Below, in pieces: positions 6,786-16,903 of a stretch of 64,000 bases of DNA; position 1 is the first letter of the stretch; the number at the start of each line of letters is the position of its first letter. This stretch comes from Terriglobales bacterium (lineage in GTDB: Bacteria; Acidobacteriota; Terriglobia; Terriglobales; Acidobacteriaceae). The notes beneath the pieces are model-generated. The model did no database searches and was not told the origin of the DNA. It saw only the letters and a program-made list of their open reading frames with translations. Position numbers and translations under genes: made by a program. The stretch covers positions 40,201-104,200 of the forward strand of contig DATMPC010000060.1 in the NCBI GenBank assembly GCA_035567895.1, read 5' to 3'.

Positions 6786-8866
6786 CAGTGGACACTGGCC
6801 AAATTGATAGCGGAGCGCCGTGCGCTTCCGCCCGGTGAAGGCATCGATGCACCCCTCAACTTGGGAAGCGGCAGATTTTTCTGATCTTCGATTGCCAACG
6901 ACTTCGCTGGGCGAGGGCGCCCGGCGCTCCGGTCTGTTACGAGCTCCAGAGTTCCGGCCTGCATGCGATCGGAGACGCCATCTTCGGCTTTTCCGTCACT
7001 CCAGATGCCGGTGAGTTCGATAGGGTGTCCATTCTTGTCGACGGCTGCATAATTCTCGTCGTGCCGTACACGGCGTTGCTTATCGACAAAGGCTTTAATG
7101 ATGGGTGCAACCAATCGAGCGGCTAGCCTTCCATGCTCCCCGCCTTCAAACAAGATCGCGACCACAATGTCCGGATTGCGCCTCGGAGTTAGCCCCACGA
7201 ACCAGCCGTTCTGTTTGAACTGGTCGCCCTTGGCACCGAGCGCTTTCCTCTTCGCCAAACTGACTAACTGCGCGCTACCGGTCTTTCCTGCAAAGTCGAT
7301 TCCCGGCAGGTGGGCGCTGGGAGCGGAGCCGCCCACATTCACCACTTCAGCCATCGCGTCAGTGATGGTGAGCCAATCCTGCTGGCGGATATCGACGCGT
7401 TGTACCTGCTTGTCACGTCTAGCTACTTCGACGTACTGCGACGGAAGATCATCAGGAAACGCGACGTGAGGTTGAACCAGCCGTCCGCCGCTGGCAATGC
7501 CTCCAAGGGCCCTCGCGAGCTGCACCGGCGTTGTGGCTACGGCGCCTTGTCCGATGCCGACCGAGATAGTCTCACCGGCGAACCACTTTTGCTTGAAGAG
7601 CTTCGCCTTCCACTCCTCCGACGGCATTACACCCGCAACTTCCTGGGGAAGATCGATGCCCGTCTTCTGCCCAAGTCCGAATTGCCGCGCATATTTCGAG
7701 ATGCGGTCAATGCCGAGCTTTTCCGCGAGAGTATAGAAGAACACGTCGCAAGACTGATAAATAGCCTTTGGCAATTCAACGTTGCCGTGTCCGCTCGGCA
7801 CCCAGCAACCAAAGCGGTGTCCGTAGAAGACGGCACTGCCGCTACAGTGCACGTGCATTGTTTGCGCAATGTTCTCCTGCACTCCTGCCACCGACATGAT
7901 GACCTTGAACACCGATCCCGGCGCAAGCTGTGCCTGAATGGCCTTGTTCAGAAGCGGCTTGGCCGGATCCGAGATGAGGGCATTCCATTCCTTGTTGGTG
8001 ATGCGAACTGAGAACGCGTTGGGATCGAACGTCGGCCTGCTCACCATTGCGAGAATCTCACCCGTGTGCGGATCCATCGCAATCACGGCGCCATTATGGC
8101 CTTCGAGAGCCTGCTCCGCAGCCATCTGGATGTCGAGATCGATGGTCAGCTTGAGTGAGTGACCCGCTATTGCCGGATCCGTGCTCAGCCTCCCCACTTC
8201 TTTCCCATGGCTGTTCACCAAAGCACGGCGCGATCCGTCCTTCCCGATGAGAATCTCGTTATAGAACTGTTCGACGCCACTCTTTCCTACAACAGCACCT
8301 GGCTGATAGGCCTCGTACTGCGCCGAATTCAGATCTTCGTCACTTACTTCGCCCACGTAGCCGATCAGGTGCGCCAGGAATCCGTTTTTGGGATAAAGAC
8401 GGCGATGCACCATAATCGTCTCGAGTTCAGGCAGTTCATCGCGATGGGCTTCAATGAACGCTTGCTCATCCGGTGTGATGTCGTCCTTGAGAAGGAATGG
8501 AGCGCTCTGATTGTCTGCCATGCGCCGTAGTCGGTCCCGAATGTCATCCTCGCGCATATGCAGTCCCGTGGCGATTTTCGTGATGTCGGCGGCGTTGTCT
8601 TTCGGCACCTGCTCGCGAATTAGCAGGGCGGAAACAGAAGGATAGTTATCGACAAGGATGCGGCCTTCGCGATCGTAGATCTTGCCTCGCGGAGCGAGTA
8701 TGGGCACTTTGCGGATGCGGTTCTGATCGGCAAGACTGAGATATCGTTCACTGCCACGCACCTGGAGATTCCACAGACGAACAACCAGAATCGCGATGAC
8801 GAGCAGAATCACATACTGGACCGAGGCCAGTTTGATTGACGGGATCTTATCGTCGCGATCGTACAT
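6785..8866 (-). CDS. mrdA: Penicillin-binding protein 2 (elongasome transpeptidase)
   Basis: A 693-residue class B PBP that cross-links peptidoglycan during elongation in the periplasm. There is one N-terminal membrane anchor (residues 15-31, VQYVILLVIAILVVRLW), then a PBP dimerisation domain (APRGKIYDREGRILVDN), then a transpeptidase domain with SVFK (Ser318 nucleophile), SCD in the SxN position, and KTGSAQ. The C-terminal ~80 residues beyond the catalytic domain are Lys/Pro/Ser-rich and probably disordered. It is located between mreD and rodA, the standard order; its stop overlaps the rodA start. The gap to mreD (about 140 bases) may hold a promoter but I see no clear one. Confidence 0.97.
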   Translation of the reverse strand: MYDRDDKIPSIKLASVQYVILLVIAILVVRLWNLQVRGSERYLSLADQNRIRKVPILAPRGKIYDREGRILVDNYPSVSALLIREQVPKDNAADITKIATGLHMREDDIRDRLRRMADNQSAPFLLKDDITPDEQAFIEAHRDELPELETIMVHRRLYPKNGFLAHLIGYVGEVSDEDLNSAQYEAYQPGAVVGKSGVEQFYNEILIGKDGSRRALVNSHGKEVGRLSTDPAIAGHSLKLTIDLDIQMAAEQALEGHNGAVIAMDPHTGEILAMVSRPTFDPNAFSVRITNKEWNALISDPAKPLLNKAIQAQLAPGSVFKVIMSVAGVQENIAQTMHVHCSGSAVFYGHRFGCWVPSGHGNVELPKAIYQSCDVFFYTLAEKLGIDRISKYARQFGLGQKTGIDLPQEVAGVMPSEEWKAKLFKQKWFAGETISVGIGQGAVATTPVQLARALGGIASGGRLVQPHVAFPDDLPSQYVEVARRDKQVQRVDIRQQDWLTITDAMAEVVNVGGSAPSAHLPGIDFAGKTGSAQLVSLAKRKALGAKGDQFKQNGWFVGLTPRRNPDIVVAILFEGGEHGRLAARLVAPIIKAFVDKQRRVRHDENYAAVDKNGHPIELTGIWSDGKAEDGVSDRMQAGTLELVTDRSAGRPRPAKSLAIEDQKNLPLPKLRGASMPSPGGSARRSAINLASVH

Positions 8867-9009
8867 TCACTTCAACTTCTGAATCGGGAGGGAAACCGCA
8901 GAGCGGAGCCGTCCCTATATTTTATCCAACTACTCTGCTTAAAGGATGCACGAATGACACAAATCCCTACCTAGTACATTACGAACGGACTAATACGATG
9001 GCCTGAGTC

Positions 9010-9528
9010 TCAGCGCTGCTTCGCTCGATCCATAAGCGCGAAGAGCGGCACGGCAACAATGGCATTCGCCAGCGCCGAACTCAGCTCGTGCAGGGTGCGC
9101 CAGTCAGCAGGTATCCCCAGCAGGTGCCGACTAACGATGAAGTAGATGCCATCATGCAGGAAAGTAAAAAAGAACATCATGAGGAAGCGCGAACCGGGAT
9201 TATCAACATCCACCTTGAGGCCGATGGACGAGGCTGCGTATCCCGCGATGGTTTTTGAGATCCCATAGATCCCGATGGGAAGATGCGTGAGCGCGTCCTG
9301 CACCAGGCCAATCGAACAGCCGGTCAGCATTCCCGCCAATTGATTACGGCGGGAGACGGCGAAGAACACCGTAACCATGAGCGGGATATCAAACAGCTTC
9401 AGAAACGAGAATCGGGATGAGACGTAAACCTGAAAGAAGATCGCCAATAGCGGAATGCCGATCGTAGCAAAGGCGCTAAACCTGTGGACCTCTATCTCCT
9501 CGCGCGAAGTGTAAGTAATTGTGGCCAC
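9010..9528 (-). CDS. mreD: Rod shape-determining protein MreD
   Basis: A 172-residue inner-membrane protein with about five membrane helices (for example FATIGIPLLAIFFQVYV and LFDIPLMVTVFFAV). MreD links MreC to the elongation machinery. The start is GTG at 9528, whose first base is the last base of the mreC stop (TAGTG overlap), giving tight coupling. The motif GCSIGLVQDALTHLPIG resembles the conserved GLxxDxLxxxPxG of MreD. Length is typical. Confidence 0.93.
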   Translation of the reverse strand: MATITYTSREEIEVHRFSAFATIGIPLLAIFFQVYVSSRFSFLKLFDIPLMVTVFFAVSRRNQLAGMLTGCSIGLVQDALTHLPIGIYGISKTIAGYAASSIGLKVDVDNPGSRFLMMFFFTFLHDGIYFIVSRHLLGIPADWRTLHELSSALANAIVAVPLFALMDRAKQR

Positions 9529-10793
9529 TAGCGCGGGTTCTCCTGCGGTTGCGCGCTTTCAGCGGGCATGGTGGGTTTAGGTTCGGCGGGCTCAGTGGTA
9601 GACGGCGCTTTAGGCTTTTTCGCCTCTGAGGTAGGCGATTCAGTTCCATTTGGGGCCGGGGTCGTACTTTGCCTTGTCTCCGCCGGAGTTTCTCCGGGTT
9701 GGCCACCAGGATTGTTAGTCGAAACGGGCGCTGATTGCGAAGCAGGAGTAGCCTCGGCCGGCTTCTTCTTTGTCGCAGGGCTCCCTGCGGAGACTACCGC
9801 ATTTGTGGACGGTGTCTTGTTCGCGTAAAGGGCACTGGTCGGAGGCGGCTCAGCTCCCTTCTTGTCCGGGGCCTTGGGGGTCACCGTAGGCAGCCGTTGT
9901 GCAAGAATATCCGCCGCCCTTACTGGACGCGGTCCCTCTTGGTATTGAGGCTCCTTCTCGCTTACTTGCGTGATAACGAGGACCTCGTCAACTTTGTCAA
10001 GATTCGCAGAAGGCTTGACTCGAACCAGCATGAACGGGCCACCCTCTGGATCTGGGGCGGTGCTTTGCACGGTCCCGACTGGAAGGCCAGACGGATAAAT
10101 CTGGTCGCCTCCCGAGGAGACAACCGTCTCGCCCGGCTCAATCTTCTCGTCGGCCATGATATGCATGATTTCCGGGATGCCTGAAGACGTTCCCCGCATG
10201 ACTGCTCGCAGGCGGGATCGTCCCAGCATCACTCCGGCACCCGAACTGGCATCGTTGATTTCGAGCACTTGCGCGCTTCGCGAAAACACTTTGTAAACCT
10301 TGCCTACGATGCCTTTAGGAGTAATTACCGGCATGTCGATCTTGATGCCATCCTTTGTTCCCTTATCGATAGTGAATGCGCGCGAACGGTCCGTGCCAGT
10401 GCTTCCAATTACCTGTGCAGCCACTGTCTGGGCAATGAATTTCTGTTTGAAACCAAGCAGCGCCTGTAAGCGGCGTGCCTGGCCGGCATCCTCAGCGAGA
10501 CTCACCTGTTCCAGCCGCAGACGGTCGAGCTGCGCTTTCAACTCTTCGTTTTGCGCCCTAACATCGCGCAGATCGATGTAGTTCGTCCAAAGATTACGTA
10601 TACCGCTCCCTATAGAAGTAATTGCCTTTTCACCCGGTACGAAGATCTGGACCACCCAGGCGCGCACCAGGGACATGGACTCTCCCGTCGCGGTGTCCGG
10701 GCGACGAACTTGCGTAGCTAGAACAATGACCTGTGCCATCAGCAAGAACAGCAGCACGGTCACGTTCCGGTATCTTGTGAAGAAGTTTTCCAT
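9528..10793 (-). CDS. mreC: Rod shape-determining protein MreC with Pro-rich tail
   Basis: A 421-residue single-pass membrane protein that scaffolds the elongasome in the periplasm. Residues 9-27 form the membrane anchor, residues ~66-105 a coiled coil (QNEELKAQLDRLRLEQVSL), and residues ~120-275 the paired beta domains (GKVYKVFSRSAQVLEINDAS, PSGLPVGTV). Typical MreC ends near residue 290-300. Here about 130 further residues rich in Pro, Thr, Ser, Glu and Ala follow, probably disordered and periplasmic. The stop overlaps the mreD start. A 224-base nested inverted repeat separates it from mreB. Confidence 0.95.
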   Translation of the reverse strand: MENFFTRYRNVTVLLFLLMAQVIVLATQVRRPDTATGESMSLVRAWVVQIFVPGEKAITSIGSGIRNLWTNYIDLRDVRAQNEELKAQLDRLRLEQVSLAEDAGQARRLQALLGFKQKFIAQTVAAQVIGSTGTDRSRAFTIDKGTKDGIKIDMPVITPKGIVGKVYKVFSRSAQVLEINDASSGAGVMLGRSRLRAVMRGTSSGIPEIMHIMADEKIEPGETVVSSGGDQIYPSGLPVGTVQSTAPDPEGGPFMLVRVKPSANLDKVDEVLVITQVSEKEPQYQEGPRPVRAADILAQRLPTVTPKAPDKKGAEPPPTSALYANKTPSTNAVVSAGSPATKKKPAEATPASQSAPVSTNNPGGQPGETPAETRQSTTPAPNGTESPTSEAKKPKAPSTTEPAEPKPTMPAESAQPQENPR

Positions 10794-10806
10794 CTAGATC
10801 AATTAT

Positions 10807-11030
10807 TTCACCACGGAGACACGGAGACACGGAGAACAGTGAAAAAGGCGCTTCGCGTTTCGAATTTCAGGTTTCGGCCAAGCAGGCAGCAAACCTATGG
10901 CAACCACGCTGCAACCAATCTGGCTTTGCCGAAACTCGAAACTTGAAACCCGAAACGCCTCGCTGGAACCACAGTCATTCGGGATCCACTCTTCCCGATC
11001 TTCTCCGTGCCTCCGTGTCTCCGTGGTGAA
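10807..11030. repeat. Nested inverted repeat (CACGGAG outer, CGTTTCGAA inner)
   Basis: Outer arms: TTCACCACGGAGACACGGAG (10807-10835) and its near reverse complement (11001-11030). Inner arms: GCGTTTCGAATTTCAGGTTT (from 10855) and CCGAAACTCGAAACTTGAAA to CGAAACGC (10929-10958). The element fills almost the whole mreB-mreC gap. Arms of the outer family recur at 15385-15458 and 21568-21600. Confidence 0.9.
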
Positions 11031-11041
11031 ATCCGATTTAA

Positions 11042-12106
11042 CTACTCGATCGAAATCTTGCGCAACAGCTTGAAGTCGCTGAGCATCTTGCCCGTTCCCA
11101 GCACTACGCTAGCGAGGGGATCATCGGCAATCGAAACCGGCAGTCCCGTTTCCTCGCGAATACGCTTGTCCAGGTTCTTGAGCAGTGCCCCGCCACCAGT
11201 GAGAACGATGCCGCGATCGCTGATGTCGGCGCTCAACTCCGGAGGCGTACGCTCCAGCGCCACGCGAATCGCGTTCATGATCGTCGAGACGCATTCGCTG
11301 AGGGCCTCGCGGATTTCGCTGTCGTCCACCGTTGCTGTCTTGGGGACACCCTCAATCAGGTTCCGGCCTTTGATCTCCATCGTGAGCGGCTTGTCCAGGG
11401 GGAACGCGGAACCAATTTCGATCTTGATCTGCTCGGCCGTGCGCTCGCCGATCAGCAGGTTATATTTGCGCTTCAAATAATTCATGATGGCTTCGTCCAT
11501 CTGATTACCCGCCATGCGCACCGATCGCGAGTACACGATGCCAGAAAGTGAAATCACGGCGATGTCAGTGGTTCCTCCGCCGATGTCGACCACCATGTTT
11601 CCACTCGGTTCCGTAATGGGAAGTCCAGCTCCGATTGCGGCCACCATTGCCTGTTCAACCAGGTGAACTTCGCTGGCTTTCGCGCGATACGCCGAGTCCA
11701 TGACCGCGCGCTTTTCTACTTGGGTGATCTCAGAAGGAACGCCAATCACGATGCGCGGATGCACCATCATCTTGCGGTTGTGCGCCTTCTGAATGAAGTA
11801 GTTCAGCATCTTCTCAGTGACCTTGAAGTCGGCGATTACGCCATCTTTCATCGGCTTGATGGCTACGATGTTGCCGGGCGTGCGGCCCAGCATCTCTTTG
11901 GCTTCCTTGCCGACGGCCTCGACTTCGCCAGTGTTCTTGTTAATGGCGACGATCGAGGGCTCGTTGACGACGATGCCTTTGCCTTTGGCATATACCAAGG
12001 TATTGGCCGTGCCCAGATCGATGGCAAGGTCGCTGGAGAACATGCTGAACAGTGAGCGCAGACTGTGACTGCGCGAATTTTGTGAGCCAAAACCGTTCGA
12101 CGACAT
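11042..12106 (-). CDS. mreB: Rod shape-determining protein MreB (bacterial actin)
   Basis: A 354-residue actin-like ATPase that organises lateral wall synthesis. The phosphate loops are clear: [13 protein letters not shown] near residues 27-39, [15 protein letters not shown] near 180, and [12 protein letters not shown] near 304. An N-terminal extension of about 20 residues ([20 protein letters not shown]) precedes the usual start; a second in-frame ATG (12043) would give a canonical [12 protein letters not shown]-terminus. Neither has a strong Shine-Dalgarno sequence, so the start is uncertain. It is first of the mreBCD-mrdA-rodA series. Confidence 0.97.
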   Translation of the reverse strand: MSSNGFGSQNSRSHSLRSLFSMFSSDLAIDLGTANTLVYAKGKGIVVNEPSIVAINKNTGEVEAVGKEAKEMLGRTPGNIVAIKPMKDGVIADFKVTEKMLNYFIQKAHNRKMMVHPRIVIGVPSEITQVEKRAVMDSAYRAKASEVHLVEQAMVAAIGAGLPITEPSGNMVVDIGGGTTDIAVISLSGIVYSRSVRMAGNQMDEAIMNYLKRKYNLLIGERTAEQIKIEIGSAFPLDKPLTMEIKGRNLIEGVPKTATVDDSEIREALSECVSTIMNAIRVALERTPPELSADISDRGIVLTGGGALLKNLDKRIREETGLPVSIADDPLASVVLGTGKMLSDFKLLRKISIE

Positions 12107-12269
12107 GAATGAACTTCTTTCTATCTTTCGGTTATTGCCGCTGTATCTTTTTGCCTGGATCCATTACCGGACGCCGGAGCCAGGATCAGATTTTCGCCGT
12201 CTGAATCGGTTGAGCGGACTACCTGAAAATCAATTTACTTTCGGGCTCTTACACGGAGAGCCATGGGCC

Positions 12270-13532
12270 CTACTGCACTACGATCTTCTTTGTCTGGGTG
12301 CTTACTCCACCCTTCGCATTCTGCGCTGTTACTGTAATAACGCTTTCCCCTTGCGGGAGCGGAGGCGTGTAATACCGGAAGGTGCCATCTCCGCCGACCA
12401 CCGGAACTTCTTCGCCGTTTACCATCACGCGGGCGGCCGGATCCGTTTTGCCGCGAACTTCAATCACATGTCCGTGCTGCACCAGCGGATCAAGTTCCAG
12501 TGCGAGCCCTGCATTTGCCGCTTTCGCGATAATTGTGAACTTGTTGTGTTCGCTTTCTACAGATTCCCTGCCTTGCGGATCCACCGATTGCACTGTCCAG
12601 TAGTATGCGCCCTCTGCCAGTCCGGCCGCTCTAAATTGCGGCATGACCAAGGTTTTGTCTTCGACTAGCTGCGTGAAATAGGGATTCTTCGAGAGCCTCA
12701 AGTGGTACTGCCGCGTGTTCTGCATCGGGGTCCAGGTGAAATCAACTTGCCCTTCGTCCTTTGCCGCGAATACCGGCAACATATTTGCTGGAGTGATCAA
12801 GGTGGGGGGCCCAACCTCTTTGGCCCTGGTCATCTTGACGTCTTCGGCCTTGAACGAAACTCTTTCATAGCTGCCCAGGCGAACTAGTTCGCCATTACGC
12901 AAAACGCTGCCCGAACCCTGCTTCAGCAGGATCGAGTGATCATTGTTACGATTGTCGTTGTGCACTTGCGCCGAGCTCTCAGGCGCGAGGCTCGCGGTAG
13001 CGCCGGCTACGGTCACCCGCGAGCTGGAGCCCTGGGAGTACGTTGCGGTCGCTAAATCCACAGTGCCGGTTGTTACCTGCACAGCAACCTGTGTTTGCTG
13101 AGCCTCGTTAGTTGAGTTTTCCTCGATGACAATCAACGAATCCTGCTTGATCGTGTAGTTGCTGCCATCGGCAAACACAATTTTGGCGATTCCTTCGGGT
13201 CCGGTCTGAACTACGTCACCCCTGTTCAGCGGAAGATCGTAGCTTGCGTTTGCCCATCCGCTGCTGTTGTTTCTCTTTACGCGGACCGTGCCGTCAATGT
13301 TGGTGAAGTGCGCCTGCTGCTGCCCGGTCTCTTTCGCGAGTGCTCGCGTCGGAGAATCCAGATGCAGCATTTCCACCAGTTCGCTGACCAAGGCTTTCGT
13401 TTGCTGCGGAAAAAGGAAGTAGCTAACTGCGCTCACTAACGCGACGATCAGGAGAATGGCAAGCAGTACGCTCCGGTACGTGACCGTGATGTACTGGATA
13501 TAGCTCCTCTCGTCTTTGGGCTTTGGGGACAC
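12270..13532 (-). CDS. FecR-domain envelope protein with C-terminal Ig-like domains
   Basis: A 420-residue membrane-anchored protein. A short cytoplasmic N-terminus is followed by one membrane helix (residues 22-42). A FecR-like beta domain comes next (about 75-215: DGTVRVKR...LNRGDVVQTGPEGIAKIVFADGS), then a fibronectin-type segment (DFTWTPMQNTRQYHLRLSKN, about 260-345) and a final Ig-like segment with GKTDPAARVMVNGEEV. FecR domains in Acidobacteriota often sit in cell-surface proteins rather than iron signalling, and no FecI or TonB receptor is adjacent, so an iron role is not supported. It precedes mreB by about 160 bases on the same strand. Confidence 0.82.
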   Translation of the reverse strand: MSPKPKDERSYIQYITVTYRSVLLAILLIVALVSAVSYFLFPQQTKALVSELVEMLHLDSPTRALAKETGQQQAHFTNIDGTVRVKRNNSSGWANASYDLPLNRGDVVQTGPEGIAKIVFADGSNYTIKQDSLIVIEENSTNEAQQTQVAVQVTTGTVDLATATYSQGSSSRVTVAGATASLAPESSAQVHNDNRNNDHSILLKQGSGSVLRNGELVRLGSYERVSFKAEDVKMTRAKEVGPPTLITPANMLPVFAAKDEGQVDFTWTPMQNTRQYHLRLSKNPYFTQLVEDKTLVMPQFRAAGLAEGAYYWTVQSVDPQGRESVESEHNKFTIIAKAANAGLALELDPLVQHGHVIEVRGKTDPAARVMVNGEEVPVVGGDGTFRYYTPPLPQGESVITVTAQNAKGGVSTQTKKIVVQ

Positions 13533-13671
13533 TCTTATCGCTTGACTTTTCCGATGGATTCAGAGGGAGAGTACCACAAGAAAAAACCCTATCAAATGGG
13601 CGAAACCCTTAATAGTCACCAAAGTTTCAATACAAAACCTTATGTCGGAAGGGTGATGTACGAAGGTAACG

Positions 13672-13842
13672 GAAGTAGCATTCAGCACTCAGCATTCAGC
13701 CAGCAGACCTTTTCGTCGTTGCGCAGGAGCAGGGAGCATCGGGGCCTGCTTTGTGCCTGACGGTAAGGTTTTGAAATCCCAAACAGCGAGCTACTCCATA
13801 GCCGCTAATCGGCTGAATGCTGAGTGCCGAGTGCTGCTTCTG
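13672..13842. repeat. Inverted pair of CAGCATTCAGC-type repeats
   Basis: The left arm (GAAGTAGCATTCAGCACTCA and following, 13672-13701) is matched by a near reverse complement at 13811-13842 (GGCTGAATGCTGAGTGCCGA and following). The intervening 110 bases have no gene. The pair occupies the divergent gap between the FecR-domain gene and the aldehyde dehydrogenase, so it may overlap promoters. Confidence 0.85.
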
Positions 13843-13886
13843 ATACGATTAAGAGTTTTGCATTCCTTCCCAGGACTTCCAGCTAG

Positions 13887-15380
13887 ATGCCCGCAAAAGT
13901 TTATAAGAACCTGATCGGAGGCGAGTGGGTCGAATCGCGCTCCGGACAAACATTCGAGAATCAGAATCCCGCGAACGTCAAGGACGTAGTTGGAATCTTC
14001 CCAAGATCCAATAAGGACGATGTAGACGAGGCGGTTCAGGCTGCCACAAGAGCCTTCGAGCGCTGGCGGCTTACTCCTGCTCCTCGCCGCGGAGAGATGA
14101 TCTATCGCTGTGCGCAGATTCTTCAGGAGCGAAAAGAGGACTACGCGCGCGACATGACTCGCGAGATGGGAAAGGTTCTCAAAGAAACTCGCGGCGATGT
14201 CCAAGAGGCCATCGATACCGCCTTCTACATGGCAGGCGAAGGGCGGCGTCTCGACGGACATACAGTTCCTTCCGAACTCCCCAACAAGTTTGCGATGGCA
14301 ATGCGTGTGCCTCTCGGCGTAGTGGGAATGATTACGCCCTGGAATTTTCCGATGGCGATTCCGTCATGGAAGATTTTCCCTGCGATCATTTCGGGAAACA
14401 CCTGTGTCATAAAGCCGGCGGAAGACACGCCACTCTCGACGGTTAATCTGGTGCGCGCTCTCATGGACGCGGGGCTTCCACCGGGAGTCGTCAACATTGT
14501 CCATGGTTACGGTCCTGAAGCTGGCGCTCCACTGCTCGAGCACGAGGACGTCCGCGCGATCTCGTTCACGGGATCGAGCGAAGTCGGCCGCATCATCGGC
14601 CAGGCGGCCGCACGCAATTTCAAACCGTGCTCACTGGAAATGGGCGGAAAGAACGCCATCATCGTGCTTAACGATGCCAATGTGGATTTGGCTATTGATG
14701 GCGCCCTCTGGGGAGGCTTCGGCACAACCGGTCAGCGCTGCACAGCCGCCAGCCGCGTGATCGTGCAAAAGGGCGTCTACAACCAGTTCGCCGACAAGTT
14801 CGTGAGCCGTGCGAAAGCGATGAAGGTTGGAGCAGGCATCGACGAACAGAGCGACATGGGCCCCCAAATCAACCAGCAGCAGATTGAGACGACGCAAAAG
14901 TATGTCGAGATTGGCAAGAATGAAGGCGCAAAACTGCTGACCGGCGGGAACCGCATTACTTCCGGCGGCCTTGGCGACGGATTTTTTTGGGAACCCACGA
15001 TTTTCGGCGATGCGCACGGAAAGATGCGAGTCGCCCAGGAAGAGATCTTTGGTCCCGTGGTTTCGCTGATTCCAACCGACAGTCTCGAGCAGGCAGTCGA
15101 GATTTCAAACGGCGTGGCGTATGGTCTTTCCTCGGCTGTGTACACGCGCGACGTGAACAAAGCATTCACGGCCATGCGCGATCTGCAAACGGGAATCACC
15201 TACATCAACGCGCCAACCATTGGCGCAGAAGTGCACCTGCCGTTCGGGGGCACGAAGGCAACCGGTAACGGACACCGCGAAGGCGGCATCGGCGCAATCG
15301 ATTTCTATACGCAATGGAAAGCGATCTACGTGGATTACTCCGACCGTCTGCAACGCGCACAGATTGATACAGGGGAATGA
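13887..15380 (+). CDS. Aldehyde dehydrogenase (NAD(P)-dependent)
   Basis: A 497-residue ALDH-superfamily enzyme oxidising an aldehyde to the acid in the cytoplasm. Key residues: PWNFP near 151-155, LEMGGKN with general base Glu251, and GQRCTAAS with nucleophile Cys285, giving the family's 34-residue spacing; EEIFGPV is near 390. The substrate is not decidable. The C-terminal [17 protein letters not shown] is of the kind found in uncharacterised ALDHs related to the semialdehyde dehydrogenases. The start ATG is preceded by AGGA. Its stop lies 5 bases before a hairpin repeat, then alanine dehydrogenase follows on the same strand; the pair may be co-transcribed for amino acid catabolism. Confidence 0.95.
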   Translation: MPAKVYKNLIGGEWVESRSGQTFENQNPANVKDVVGIFPRSNKDDVDEAVQAATRAFERWRLTPAPRRGEMIYRCAQILQERKEDYARDMTREMGKVLKETRGDVQEAIDTAFYMAGEGRRLDGHTVPSELPNKFAMAMRVPLGVVGMITPWNFPMAIPSWKIFPAIISGNTCVIKPAEDTPLSTVNLVRALMDAGLPPGVVNIVHGYGPEAGAPLLEHEDVRAISFTGSSEVGRIIGQAAARNFKPCSLEMGGKNAIIVLNDANVDLAIDGALWGGFGTTGQRCTAASRVIVQKGVYNQFADKFVSRAKAMKVGAGIDEQSDMGPQINQQQIETTQKYVEIGKNEGAKLLTGGNRITSGGLGDGFFWEPTIFGDAHGKMRVAQEEIFGPVVSLIPTDSLEQAVEISNGVAYGLSSAVYTRDVNKAFTAMRDLQTGITYINAPTIGAEVHLPFGGTKATGNGHREGGIGAIDFYTQWKAIYVDYSDRLQRAQIDTGE

Positions 15381-15384
15381 ATGA

Positions 15385-15458
15385 TTCACCACGGATACAC
15401 GGAGTCACGGAGAACAGCAGCGGCTTTCCTCCGTGACTCCGTGTCTCCGTGGTGAAAA
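15385..15458. repeat. CACGGAG inverted pair forming a hairpin
   Basis: TTCACCACGGATACACGGAG (15385 onward) and TCCGTGTCTCCGTGGTGAA (ending at about 15456) are inverted, with only about 13 bases between the arms. It sits exactly in the gap between the aldehyde and alanine dehydrogenase genes and could form a long hairpin in a shared transcript. Confidence 0.9.
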
Positions 15459-15478
15459 ATGATTTTTCGAGGCATACG

Positions 15479-16594
15479 ATGATTATTGGTGTTCCGAAGG
15501 AAGTAAAAGATCACGAAGCAAGAGTGGGCATCGTGCCCTCCGGCGTGAAGGCGCTGGTCGAAGCCGGCCACAAGGTTCTGGTTGAGACCAAAGCTGGCGA
15601 ACTTTCATCCATGCCGGACCGGGATTACAAGCAGGCAGGCGCTGAGATCGCCAGCTCGGCGGCAGAGGTATGGAACCGAGCCGAAATGGTGGTCAAGGTC
15701 AAAGAGCCAATTGAACAGGAAGTGCAGTTCTTCCGCGAGGGACTCGTGCTCTTCACCTATCTGCATCTGGCTCCGATTCCTGACCTGACGGATCATCTTC
15801 TCAAGAAAAAGGTAGTTGGCATCGCCTACGAAACGGTCACGGACCGTAGTGGCACGTTGCCGCTGCTCACACCAATGTCTGAGGTTGCAGGACGCATGTC
15901 CGTCCAGGTTGGCGCCAGCTATCTCGAGCACGAGAAGGGCGGCCGCGGCATTCTGCTAGGCGGCGTTCCCGGAGTGGCCCCGGCGAAGGTCATGATCATC
16001 GGTGGTGGCATCGTCGGCATCAACGCAGCCAAAATCGCTCTTGGCATGGGCGCCGATACGACGATCATCGACATCAATCTGAATCGCCTGCGAGAGCTGG
16101 ATGACATCTTCAATGGGCAGGTTCGCACTCTAGCGTCGAACTCCTATACCATTGCGAAGTCTTGCGCCGAAGCCGATCTCGTGATCGGAGGCGTCCTGAT
16201 TCCTGGCGCCGCGGCTCCGAAGTTGGTAACTCGCGAGATGGTGAGCCACATGAAACGCGGCGCAGTAATCGTTGACGTCGCCATCGACCAGGGTGGCTGC
16301 ATCGAAACCGCTAAGCCAACCACCCACAGCAATCCGGCATACACAGTGGATGGAGTGGTTCACTACTGCGTGACGAACATGCCGGGCGCAGTGCCGCACA
16401 CTTCTACGCTCGCGCTAACCAACGCAACCTTCCCCTATGTGCTGAAGCTGGCCAACCAGGGCGCAAATGCGGCGATCAAAGCTGATCCAGGAATTCGGGA
16501 AGGCGTGAATACCTTCCACGGACATCTCACATACTCAGCCGTGGCGGAGTCCCAACGAAAGCCGTTCAAGCCAGTAAAAGACCTCGTGGCCTAA
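15479..16594 (+). CDS. ald: Alanine dehydrogenase
   Basis: A 371-residue NAD-dependent enzyme interconverting L-alanine and pyruvate plus ammonia. The N-terminal [17 protein letters not shown] is diagnostic, with Arg15 and Lys near 74 (KVKEP) for substrate binding, FTYLHLA with the catalytic His, the nucleotide loop [19 protein letters not shown], and VDVAIDQGG near 268 with the catalytic Asp. I start at ATG 15479, not the in-frame ATG at 15449, because the earlier codon lies in the tail of the repeat and 371 residues is the family length. GAGG lies about 7 bases upstream. Confidence 0.97.
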   Translation: MIIGVPKEVKDHEARVGIVPSGVKALVEAGHKVLVETKAGELSSMPDRDYKQAGAEIASSAAEVWNRAEMVVKVKEPIEQEVQFFREGLVLFTYLHLAPIPDLTDHLLKKKVVGIAYETVTDRSGTLPLLTPMSEVAGRMSVQVGASYLEHEKGGRGILLGGVPGVAPAKVMIIGGGIVGINAAKIALGMGADTTIIDINLNRLRELDDIFNGQVRTLASNSYTIAKSCAEADLVIGGVLIPGAAAPKLVTREMVSHMKRGAVIVDVAIDQGGCIETAKPTTHSNPAYTVDGVVHYCVTNMPGAVPHTSTLALTNATFPYVLKLANQGANAAIKADPGIREGVNTFHGHLTYSAVAESQRKPFKPVKDLVA

Positions 16595-16597
16595 ATG

Positions 16598-16625
16598 GTA
16601 GAGACGCATCATGCTGCATCTCTGC
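16598..16625. repeat. GCAGCATGCTGC-family palindrome (diverged copy)
   Basis: GTAGAGACGCATCATGCTGC and the following ATCTCTGC form an imperfect palindrome. It is a diverged member of a family with better copies at 20797, 25374, 30777 and 30853. Confidence 0.65.
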
Positions 16626-16660
16626 GAAGCGGCTTGGGGCATTATCAGTATCTGTAAAGC

Positions 16661-16848
16661 AAGAACAAGAACACGGATTGAACGGATCTAACGGATCGGA
16701 CGGATAAAAACGAACTTGTGATTTCCATGATCCGCTATTAAGAAAATCACGCGGTATCTGACGACTCCATAACCTGATCACGAAATCGCCCGAGTTGGGT
16801 GTATCCGTCCGATCAGTCGATCCGTCCAATCCGTGTTTTAGCTTTTGC
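16661..16848. repeat. ACGGAT-family inverted pair
   Basis: Left arm 16661-16708 contains AACACGGATTGAACGGATCT and GGATCGGACGGATA. Right arm 16800-16848 is its near reverse complement (TATCCGTCCGATCAGTCGAT, then CAATCCGTGTTTTAGC). Within each arm GGAT recurs with a 7-10-base period. The ~95 bases between the arms are non-coding. It lies directly upstream of the NtrY-like kinase. Confidence 0.9.
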
Positions 16849-16903
16849 TTCAGACGGAAGTTCGTAGCCCCTTCCCAGCCGCCCTATAATTTCAGCAGCA
16901 CCC

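Noticed and set aside
12270..13532. FecR as part of iron signalling
   Set aside because: No FecI sigma factor or TonB receptor adjacent; the neighbours are mre genes.
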